Source of the DNA: Gammaproteobacteria bacterium
Lineage (GTDB): Bacteria > Pseudomonadota > Gammaproteobacteria > Xanthomonadales > Wenzhouxiangellaceae
Direction of reading: 5' to 3'
Assembly (NCBI GenBank): GCA_018819105.1
Contig: JAHJQV010000045.1
Span: forward strand, 54,879 to 118,878
Length of the DNA stretch: 64,000 nt
Position numbers and translations under genes: made by a program. Every line of letters starts with the position of its first letter. Position 1 is the stretch's first letter. This document shows positions 57,279-64,000 of this stretch, piece by piece. Under the pieces are notes generated by a model. It searched no databases and was not told where the DNA came from. It saw only the letters and a list, made by a program, of their open reading frames with translations.

Positions 57279-60023
57279 TCAGTCGGAGCGTTCGTCCTTG
57301 CCGTCCTCTGCGGGCAGCACATAGAGACCTTTCGGGCCATCCGGTATGGCCTTGTTGGCAGCGCTGGTTTGTTCGCCGCTGTCAGATGGCTTTGTCGCTG
57401 CAGCCTCACTCGGTGCTTTGCCTGCACGCTCGCCATTGTGCTGTGTTGCCTCTGTGCCGGGCGCTGGCGGCGCAGATGGAGCCTTGCTGGCATTGCTCTG
57501 TGCAGCAGGGCGGGCGGTTGCTGCGGCGGTCGCAGCGCTGCTGACGCCAGTGCTGGTGTCGCCAGTGCTGATTGGGCTGGTACTGCCGGAAGCCGGTTTC
57601 GCCGTGGGGGCAGCCGCTGGCACCGATGCAGTTGTGTCTACAGATGGCTTGTCGGTTGCTGCCTTGTCGGCGGCCTGTGTCGATGTGCTGCGCCGTGACG
57701 TGTTGTCCTGGCCCTGATCTGACTTGCCCTGATCCGACTTGCCCTGATCCGACTTGCCCTGAGCAGATTTGCCCTGAGCAGATTTGCCCTGGCCGCCGCC
57801 CTGGTCACTGTCATCACCACCGCCAGCGGTTTGATCGGTTTTGCTCTGGCCGCTGGACTGCTGGTTGCTGTTGCCGGATTCGGCAGCGCCTTCCTGGCGT
57901 GAGCGTCTGCGTCGGCCGCCACGCTTGCCGCGACGTCTGGGCTTGTTCTCGCCGCTGCCTTCACCGCCACCGCCAGCAGAGGCATTCTCCTGGGCGCCGG
58001 ATGCGGCTTCCTGGGACTGATTGCCTGGGCTGCCGGTGTCGGCCTTGACGGCGGCTTTTTTGCTGCCTTTCTTGCCGCGCCGCTTCTTGCCGCGGCCAGC
58101 GCCCTGCTCATTGTTGCGGTTTGCATCGTCGTCAGCATTGCCGGAACCGGACTGGCTAGATGATTGAGCGGACGCCTGGCCGGACGATTGGCCGGATTTC
58201 TGCGCGGTTTTCTTGCCGGTCTTTTTCTTGCTGCGGGTCTTCTTGCCGCCGCCAGCGTGGCCGCTCGAGGCATCGTCAGCAGCATGTTGTCTGCCTGGAC
58301 CAGCCGCACGGCTTCTGCCGCGGCCATCGCCAGTACTGTGGCCATCGTCGTCATTGCCGTTGCCGGCAAAAAACGCGAACAGCGATTGCAACCAGCCGGA
58401 TTTTGCCGTTTTGCGCACCGGTGCCGGCGCGGCCGGCTGAATGCGGTCAACCACCGGTTTCGGGCGGCTGACAGCGGCCTGGGCTGCCGTTTGACGGGTC
58501 AGGTCCGGCTCAACCGCCTTGACCTGTTCGTAACTGGGCACGTCCTCGACTTCGTTGGCACGCAGACGCTTGATCTCGTACTGTGGGGTTTCCATCCCCG
58601 GATTGGAGAGCAGCAGAACCGAGACATTGTGACGCTTCTCGATCACCTGAATGGCCTGACGCTTTTCATTCAGCATGAAGTTGGCCACGGTGACCGGCAC
58701 CTGAACCTGGATCTGGCCGGTGTTGTCCTTCAGTGCTTCCTCTTCCAGCAGGCGCAGGATCGACAGCGCCAGCGATTCGATGCTGCGGATGCTGCCGCTG
58801 CCGAGACAGCGCGGGCAGGTCTGGTAGCTGGAGTCACCCAGCGACGGGCGCATGCGCTGGCGCGACATTTCCAGCAGGCCGAAACGGGATATGCGACCGG
58901 TCTGGATGCGCGCACGATCGGACTTCAGTGCCTCGTTCAGGCGCTCCTCAACTTTGCGCTGCGCACTGCGCTTGCTCATGTCGATGAAGTCGATGACGAT
59001 AAGGCCGCCAAGATCCCGGATCTTGAGCTGGCGGGCAATTTCATCGGCCGCCTCCAGATTGGTCTGCAGCGCGGTCTCCTCGATGTCGGCACCTTTGGTG
59101 GCGCGCGCCGAGTTGATGTCGATCGACAGCAGGGCCTCGGTGTGGTCAATGACCAGGGCACCACCGGATGGCAGTCTGACTTCGCGGGCGAAGGCCGTTT
59201 CGATCTGGCTTTCGATCTGGAAGCGGGTAAACAGCGGTGTTTCGCCATCATAATGCTTGAGTTTGCGCAGATTGTGCGGCATCACCATCTGCATGAATTC
59301 CACTGCCTTGTTGTAGACATTCTGGTCATCGACCAGGATCTCGGCGATGTCATCGCGCAGATAATCGCGCAGGGCGCGGATGAACAGGTTGCTTTCCTGA
59401 TAGATCAGCAGCGGGGCCTTGTGCTCATCGGCGGCCTTCTTGATGGCTTCCCACAGTTGCACCAGGTAGTCGATGTCCCATTGCAGCTCGGCAATCTCGC
59501 GGCCCATGCCAGCGGTGCGGATGATCAGGCCCATTTCTTCAGGCAGGTTCAACTGGTCAATCAGGTCGCGCAGTTCATTGCGCTCAGGCCCGCTGATGCG
59601 GCGCGAGACGCCACCGCCGCCAGGGTTGTTCGGCATCAGCACCGAGTAGCGACCGGCCAGGCTGATGTAGGTGCTCAGCGCTGCGCCTTTGGTGCCGCGC
59701 TCTTCCTTTTCCACCTGCACGATCAGCTCCTGACCTTCCTTGAGCAGATCCTTGATGTTGCCGGAACGCTTCTGGTCGGCGGGCAGGATCAACGCATCGG
59801 GGTTGATTTCCTTGAACGGCAGAAAGCCGTGCCGGGGCACGCCGTAATCGACGAAACAGGCCTCCAGGCTGCGTTCTACGCGGGTGATCTTGGCCTTGTA
59901 GATGTTGGCCTTTTTCTGTTCGTGGGCAGGGGTCTCGATGTCGAGATCAAGCAGTTTCTGGCCATCAGCAATGGCCACACGCAACTCTTCGGACTGAGTC
60001 GCGTTAATCATCATTCGTTTCAT
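57279..60023 (-). CDS. rne: Ribonuclease E
   Basis: 914 residues. Catalytic half: [17 protein letters not shown] start, S1 domain ([24 protein letters not shown]), the catalytic Asp-bearing region [29 protein letters not shown], and the zinc-link TCPRCLGSG. From about residue 500 the protein is a basic, Gly/Ser/Gln-rich scaffold with a degradosome-type Arg-rich block ([15 protein letters not shown]). The ATG has AGGAA six bases upstream. The 3' end carries a 15-bp tandem repeat. It cleaves rRNA, tRNA and mRNA at the membrane-bound degradosome. Confidence 0.96.
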   Translation of the reverse strand: MKRMMINATQSEELRVAIADGQKLLDLDIETPAHEQKKANIYKAKITRVERSLEACFVDYGVPRHGFLPFKEINPDALILPADQKRSGNIKDLLKEGQELIVQVEKEERGTKGAALSTYISLAGRYSVLMPNNPGGGGVSRRISGPERNELRDLIDQLNLPEEMGLIIRTAGMGREIAELQWDIDYLVQLWEAIKKAADEHKAPLLIYQESNLFIRALRDYLRDDIAEILVDDQNVYNKAVEFMQMVMPHNLRKLKHYDGETPLFTRFQIESQIETAFAREVRLPSGGALVIDHTEALLSIDINSARATKGADIEETALQTNLEAADEIARQLKIRDLGGLIVIDFIDMSKRSAQRKVEERLNEALKSDRARIQTGRISRFGLLEMSRQRMRPSLGDSSYQTCPRCLGSGSIRSIESLALSILRLLEEEALKDNTGQIQVQVPVTVANFMLNEKRQAIQVIEKRHNVSVLLLSNPGMETPQYEIKRLRANEVEDVPSYEQVKAVEPDLTRQTAAQAAVSRPKPVVDRIQPAAPAPVRKTAKSGWLQSLFAFFAGNGNDDDGHSTGDGRGRSRAAGPGRQHAADDASSGHAGGGKKTRSKKKTGKKTAQKSGQSSGQASAQSSSQSGSGNADDDANRNNEQGAGRGKKRRGKKGSKKAAVKADTGSPGNQSQEAASGAQENASAGGGGEGSGENKPRRRGKRGGRRRRSRQEGAAESGNSNQQSSGQSKTDQTAGGGDDSDQGGGQGKSAQGKSAQGKSDQGKSDQGKSDQGQDNTSRRSTSTQAADKAATDKPSVDTTASVPAAAPTAKPASGSTSPISTGDTSTGVSSAATAAATARPAAQSNASKAPSAPPAPGTEATQHNGERAGKAPSEAAATKPSDSGEQTSAANKAIPDGPKGLYVLPAEDGKDERSD
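57712..57786 (-). repeat. 15-bp tandem repeat in the rne scaffold region
   Basis: Five 15-bp units of the form CCCTGATCCGACTTG (plus strand) encode the pentapeptides (S/D)QGK in the RNase E tail. The last two are a CCCTGAGCAGATTTG variant. The period keeps the frame, so copy number could vary without loss of the protein. Confidence 0.85.
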
Positions 60024-60029
60024 TGTCAA

Positions 60030-60408
60030 TTCCTGTTAATGTGCCTGCCGTCTGGCTGGGCACGCCGCGCAGTTCTGCTGCGGTCGCCTCGCAATGCTGG
60101 CGAGGACGTATTGTTAAAAATACTGTCCGGCAAGAGCTGCCTGCCGGCAGATGGTAATCTCAGTGCTGAATCAGAAAGTTCGGTATCATTGGTGCTGGGT
60201 TGAGATTCAGCTTTGCACCAATGCCTGCGACAACAGACTCAGGTCCGGGTTCGTGACCATGATGTGTTCGCAGCGGAAAACGGTTCCGGATGTGCCCGGT
60301 CGCTGTCAACTGACGGGCATGACCGGTGAAGCTCGCAATGGATGCCATGCAACCAATCCCCATGTCTTCAGCCTGATCATTTTATCACCAAGCGCCCATG
60401 CAGACAAT
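60030..60408. other. Divergent rne/rluC leader region
   Basis: 379 bases without a gene. CCTCGC-AATGCTG-GCGAGG (60087-60105) and GTATT/AATAC (60108-60123) are dyads that would lie in the rne 5' leader. In E. coli the rne leader is structured and mediates autoregulation, so a similar role is plausible. The rluC-side promoter is not clear. Confidence 0.45.
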
Positions 60409-61359
60409 ATGAACACTTCTTCAGCAAGCAAAACCGCTGCATCTGCAGTCGGTGTGCAGCGGGTGACGATCGATGCCGAACGTGTCGGCCAGCGGCTGGA
60501 CAACTTTCTGCTGCAGCATTTGCACCGGCATACCCCGCGCAGTCTGGTCTACCGGCTGATCCGCAGCGGTCAGGTGCGCATCAACGGTGGCCGCCGCAAG
60601 CCCATGTACAAACTGCAGTTTGGCGATGAGGTGCGCATACCGCCGGTGCGGCAATTGTCGCCGGAGCAGGTCAACATCGCGCCGGAGCTGTTGCAGCAGG
60701 TGCGCGCGGCGACGGTATATCGCGATGCCGATCAGCTGGTGGTGGACAAGCCGGCCGGGCTGGCGGTGCATGCCGGCAGTGGCGTCTCATTCGGGCTGGT
60801 GGATGTGCTCAAGCAACTGCTGCCACAGTATCCTGATCTGGCGCTGGCGCATCGATTGGATCGTGACACCAGCGGCTGCGTGCTGGTGGGGCTGAACCGC
60901 CCGGCGCTGGTGCAGCAACAGCAGGATCTCAAGCAGCAGCGCCTGCGCAAGCTCTACCTGGCGCTGGTGGTCGGGGCACCGCGCGAGGCGCTGCTGGAAA
61001 TCGATCTGCCACTGGCCAAGCACGCCGCCGGCGAGCGCTCGAAAATGTATGTGGATGAGAATGGCAAGCAGGCACTGACCCGATTCCGTCTGCTGCAGCG
61101 CTATGGGGGCTACAGTCTGCTGCAGGCCGAACCGGTCACCGGCCGCACCCACCAGATCCGCGTGCATGCACTGGCTGCGGGCATGCCGCTGGCCGGCGAT
61201 CGCTTGTATCTGGCCGAGGATGGTCGCACGCGGGTGCTGCAGCAGCGCCTGTCGCGGCTGTTCCTGCATGCCTCCGAACTGCACCTGCAGTGGCCGCAGG
61301 AAATCATTGTGCATGCGCCGCTGCCGGAACCATTGCGCGCATTTCTGGATCAGTTGTAA
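60409..61359 (+). CDS. rluC: 23S rRNA pseudouridine synthase RluC
   Basis: 316 residues. S4 RNA-binding domain (RVGQRLDNFLLQHLHRHTPRSLVYRLIRSGQVRING), then the catalytic domain with the Asp in AHRLDRDTSG and PVTGRTHQIRVH near the C-terminus. It modifies U955, U2504 and U2580 of 23S rRNA in E. coli. Divergent from rne, the conserved arrangement. The frame is open 86 codons further upstream but without conservation. Confidence 0.93.
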   Translation: MNTSSASKTAASAVGVQRVTIDAERVGQRLDNFLLQHLHRHTPRSLVYRLIRSGQVRINGGRRKPMYKLQFGDEVRIPPVRQLSPEQVNIAPELLQQVRAATVYRDADQLVVDKPAGLAVHAGSGVSFGLVDVLKQLLPQYPDLALAHRLDRDTSGCVLVGLNRPALVQQQQDLKQQRLRKLYLALVVGAPREALLEIDLPLAKHAAGERSKMYVDENGKQALTRFRLLQRYGGYSLLQAEPVTGRTHQIRVHALAAGMPLAGDRLYLAEDGRTRVLQQRLSRLFLHASELHLQWPQEIIVHAPLPEPLRAFLDQL

Positions 61360-61424
61360 TATCATCGGGCAGCGATTCGCGTTCGCACCCGAACCCGCCG
61401 CCACAGCCCGGAGATATCAGCACA

Positions 61425-62669
61425 GTGTTTCAACCCTTGTCCCTGTTTGTGGGCCTGCGCTATCTGCGGGCGCGCCGCCGCAACGGCTTCATTTCGTTCA
61501 TCTCCTTAAGCTCGATGATCGGCATTGCGCTGGGCGTGGCCACACTGATCACCGTGCTGTCGGTGATGAACGGCTTCGAAAAAGAGCTGACCCAGCGCAT
61601 CCTCGGCTTTGTCTCGCACGCCACCATCGAGAGCTGGAGCGGCGATTTCACCGACTGGCAGGAGGTCATCGAGAAAGCCGACAGCAATCCCGAAGTGCTC
61701 GCGGCAGCGCCCTATGTGGAGCAGGAAACCCTGCTCAAGGGACGCGGCATCAATGGCGCGCTGGTGCGTGGCATTCTGCCAGAGGCCGAGGCAGGGGTTT
61801 CCGACATCCAGCGCGACATCATCGCCGGCAGCATGGACGCGCTACAGCCGGGTGCCTTCAACGTGTTGCTGGGTGAGGGGCTGGCCATGCGACTGGGGGT
61901 TGGCATCGGTGACTCAGTGACGATTTTTGCCCCGCAGGTGCGCGCCACGCCGGCCGGGGTGATCCCGCAGGTCAAGCGCTTTACCGTCGGCGGCATCTTT
62001 GCTGCCGGGGTCAACGACTACGATACCGCGCTGGCGGTGGTACACATGCACGACGCCCAGCGCCTGCTGCGTATGGACAACACCGTCTCCGGCGTGCGCC
62101 TGAAACTGCAGGACATGTTTCGCGCCTGGCAGGTGGCGGCACAACTGGCCAACGAGCTGCCCGGTGTCTACAACGTGCGCGACTGGACGCAGTCGCACAG
62201 CAACCTGTTTCGTGCCGTGCGCATGGAAAAACTGGTGATGTTCGTGATTCTGTCGATGATCGTGGCGGTGGCCGCGTTCAACATCATCTCCACGCTGATC
62301 ATGGTGGTCACCGACAAGCAGGGTGACATCGCCATTCTGCGCACCATGGGGGCCAGTCCGGCCACCATACGGCGCATCTTCATCGTCCAGGGCAGCCTGA
62401 TCGGCATCGTCGGCACCGCCATCGGGGTGATCGGGGGCGTGCTGCTGGCACTGAACATCGAAACCATCGTGCCGGCACTGGAGCGCCTGTTCAACGTCGA
62501 GTTTCTCTCGGCCGACGTGTATTACATCTCCGAACTGCCATCTGACCTGCAGCTGTATGACGTGGTGCGCTTTTCCGTGCTGGCGATGATGCTCAGCCTG
62601 GTGGCGACCCTGTACCCGGCCTCACGGGCGGCGCGGGTGCAACCGGCGGAGGCACTGAGTCATGAATAA
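61425..62669 (+). CDS. lolC: Lipoprotein-releasing ABC transporter permease (LolC/LolE family)
   Basis: 414 residues. Four transmembrane helices: the first after [33 protein letters not shown], then three near the C-terminus ([19 protein letters not shown] onward); the large periplasmic domain lies between. The GTG start is chosen because it opens the family [14 protein letters not shown] sequence; GGAG is 11 bases upstream. It overlaps lolD by eight bases. Whether a second permease (lolE) follows is unknown; no such gene lies in the 595 bases after lolD. Confidence 0.9.
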   Translation: MFQPLSLFVGLRYLRARRRNGFISFISLSSMIGIALGVATLITVLSVMNGFEKELTQRILGFVSHATIESWSGDFTDWQEVIEKADSNPEVLAAAPYVEQETLLKGRGINGALVRGILPEAEAGVSDIQRDIIAGSMDALQPGAFNVLLGEGLAMRLGVGIGDSVTIFAPQVRATPAGVIPQVKRFTVGGIFAAGVNDYDTALAVVHMHDAQRLLRMDNTVSGVRLKLQDMFRAWQVAAQLANELPGVYNVRDWTQSHSNLFRAVRMEKLVMFVILSMIVAVAAFNIISTLIMVVTDKQGDIAILRTMGASPATIRRIFIVQGSLIGIVGTAIGVIGGVLLALNIETIVPALERLFNVEFLSADVYYISELPSDLQLYDVVRFSVLAMMLSLVATLYPASRAARVQPAEALSHE

Positions 62670-63405
62670 TTCCGATCCCACAGTGGCCAGGGAGCCTGTT
62701 GTGGCTCAGAAGCGTGAGTCACAGGGGCCGGTGCTGGCAGCAAGCGGGCTGGGCAAGGTGTTTCACCAGGGCGAACGCGCGCTGGAGATTCTGCAGCAAC
62801 TGGAATTGCAGCTCGCCGCCGGCGAAAGCGTGGCCATTGTCGGCACCTCGGGGGTGGGCAAAAGCACATTGCTGCATCTGCTTGGCGGGCTGGATCAGCC
62901 CAGCGCCGGCAGCATCTGGCTGGCCGGGCGACGCCTGAACGACTGCAGTGAGCGCGAGCGGGGAGCGTTGCGCAACCGGCATCTGGGCTTTATCTACCAG
63001 TTTCATCATCTGCTGCCAGAGTTCACCGCGCTGGAAAACGTCAGCATGCCGCTGCTGATCCGGGGGTTGGCACCGGCGGAGATCATCCCGCTGGCCACCG
63101 AGCTGCTGCAACAGGTTGGCCTTGGCGAGCGTCTGTCACACAAGCCGGCAGAGTTGTCCGGTGGCGAACGCCAGCGCGCCGCCGTGGCGCGTGCCATGGT
63201 CGGCCAGCCGGATTGCATCATTGCCGATGAGCCCACCGGCAACCTGGATGAAGCCACCGCCGCGCGCGTGTTTGAAGTGCTGCTGCAACTGCGTCAGCGC
63301 CACAACACCGCGCTGCTGTTTGCCACCCACGACCGGCAACTGGCAGCACGCGCTGACCGCGTGCTGGAACTGACGCAGAAAAGCCTGCGCCAGATCAGTC
63401 TGTAG
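62662..63405 (+). CDS. lolD: Lipoprotein-releasing ABC transporter ATPase LolD
   Basis: 247 residues. Walker [14 protein letters not shown]-loop region [18 protein letters not shown] (typical of LolD), signature LSGGERQR and Walker [14 protein letters not shown]. It powers release of lipoproteins from the inner membrane to LolA. The first 22 residues are an extension compared with E. coli. Confidence 0.95.
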   Translation: MNNSDPTVAREPVVAQKRESQGPVLAASGLGKVFHQGERALEILQQLELQLAAGESVAIVGTSGVGKSTLLHLLGGLDQPSAGSIWLAGRRLNDCSERERGALRNRHLGFIYQFHHLLPEFTALENVSMPLLIRGLAPAEIIPLATELLQQVGLGERLSHKPAELSGGERQRAAVARAMVGQPDCIIADEPTGNLDEATAARVFEVLLQLRQRHNTALLFATHDRQLAARADRVLELTQKSLRQISL

Positions 63406-63430
63406 TCGCGACACGCTGCTGGATCGGACG

Positions 63431-63590
63431 GTTGTCATTTCGACAAGGCGCTGTGGTTTTGCCTAATGCGCTGACATCTAGACCAATGCTCAGTCAGCTC
63501 AAGCAAAGCATTGTCATCTTGTGCAAAGCTCAGTCGACTCAACCATAGCTTTGACATCTCGTGCAAAGCTCAATCAACACAATCAACGCT
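63431..63590. repeat. Degenerate 40-bp tandem repeat
   Basis: Four units begin at 63431, 63471, 63511 and 63551, exactly 40 bases apart, each with a TTG(T/A)CATCT-like start and (in the later ones) GCAAAGCTCA. They lead straight into the 178-bp repeat at 63591. No coding frame is convincing. Confidence 0.65.
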
Positions 63591-64000
63591 TTGTCATCTC
63601 GACCGCAGTGGAGAGATCTCATAATCAAGTCAGGCTGTCATCTCTGTCGCAGCGGAGAGATCTCGTATTTCAAGGATGTCAGCCTGGCAAATTGACGCAA
63701 GATCCCTCGGCTCGCTACGCTCGCTCGGGATGACAGCCCTGGGTTTTGCTCTGCCAGATGAAGTTAGACTGTCATCTCGACCGCAGCGGAGAGATCTCGT
63801 AATCAAGTCAGGCTGTCATCTCTGTCGCAGCGGAGAGATCTCGTATTTCAAAGATGTCAGCCTGGCAAATTGACGCAAGATCCCTCGGCTCGCTAAGCTC
63901 GCTCGGGATGACAGCCCTGGGTTTTGCTCTGCCAGATAATGTCTGACTGTCATCTCGACCGCAGCGGAGAGATCTCGTAATCAAGTCAGGCTGTCATCTC
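63591..64000. repeat. 178-bp tandem repeat running off the window
   Basis: TGTCATCTCGACCGCAG recurs at 63592, 63770 and 63948, a period of 178 bases, with near-identical sequence between. Each unit holds two copies of a GTCATCTC...GCAGCGGAGAGATCTC block and a CTCGGCTCGCTACGCTCGCTCGGGATGACA-like palindromic part. Such GTCAT...GAGATCTC intergenic repeats are known from several bacterial groups. The array continues past the window. Confidence 0.85.

Noticed and set aside
58164..60203. 679-codon plus-strand frame
   Set aside because: Antisense shadow of rne, produced by GC-rich codon bias.
63431..64000. CRISPR array
   Set aside because: Units have no constant repeat separated by unique spacers of even size; the 178-bp units are near-identical throughout, and no cas gene lies nearby.

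Overview
The window is about 64 kb of GC-rich chromosome from a gammaproteobacterium. The evidence is gene order and content: mfd beside csiV, yebC-ruvCAB-ybgC-tolQRAB-pal-cpoB-queE-queC, trxB/aat beside ftsK-lolA, a full-length RNase E with a basic low-complexity tail, Lol lipoprotein export, and a Kdo kinase that implies LPS. Genus is not settled by what I can see; the order resembles the Pseudomonadales/Cellvibrionales side of the class. Almost all of the window is ordinary, tightly packed core genome, with several 4-bp ATGA start/stop overlaps.

Layout. 1-3.97 kb: end of a Kdo kinase, a secreted M16 peptidase and a 2OG-Fe(II) oxygenase. 4-17 kb, minus strand: csiV-mfd, an NhaC-type antiporter, a DUF349 coiled-coil protein, a secreted metallo-beta-lactamase-fold hydrolase, dusB, a TraB-family membrane protein, a small periplasmic protein. 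17-23 kb is the accessory pocket: a Bax-inhibitor-1 protein, an AbrB/PIN toxin-antitoxin pair, three secreted proteins of unknown function, a MITE-like element with a CTAG target duplication, and a tRNA-Ser(UGA) gene whose 5' half is repeated in a 192-bp tandem array. 23-29.9 kb: a plus-strand cluster of a ThDP enzyme, an aldehyde dehydrogenase, a DUF1704 metallopeptidase-like protein, an FMN-dependent glutamate-synthase-like protein and an alpha/beta hydrolase. 30-35.2 kb: a LuxR-type response regulator convergent with a very large symporter-PAS-kinase-receiver hybrid. 35.4-46.3 kb: a long plus-strand run from yebC through ruvCAB, tol-pal, queE/queC and a CorA transporter. 46.3-50.3 kb, minus strand: a DUF481 outer-membrane protein, aat, a GNAT-like protein and trxB. 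50.6-57.2 kb, plus strand: ftsK, lolA, a cyanide-insensitive-type bd oxidase with a 51-residue DUF2474 partner, and a GacA/UvrY-like regulator. 57.3-63.4 kb: rne, with rluC diverging from it, then lolC/E and lolD. 63.4-64 kb: non-coding tandem repeats running off the end.

The main anomaly is the tRNA-Ser locus. One intact tRNA is preceded (minus-strand sense) by three tandem 192-bp units. Each unit ends in an exact copy of the 36-nt tRNA 5' half, broken inside the anticodon. Each carries a 78-nt segment of four back-to-back perfect hairpins, two with GGA in the loop. All the differences between copies of that segment fall in hairpin loops. A sigma70-like promoter lies just upstream of the array. 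A 17-bp direct repeat joins the tRNA 3' flank to a site 1.76 kb away, enclosing two AT-richer secreted-protein genes.
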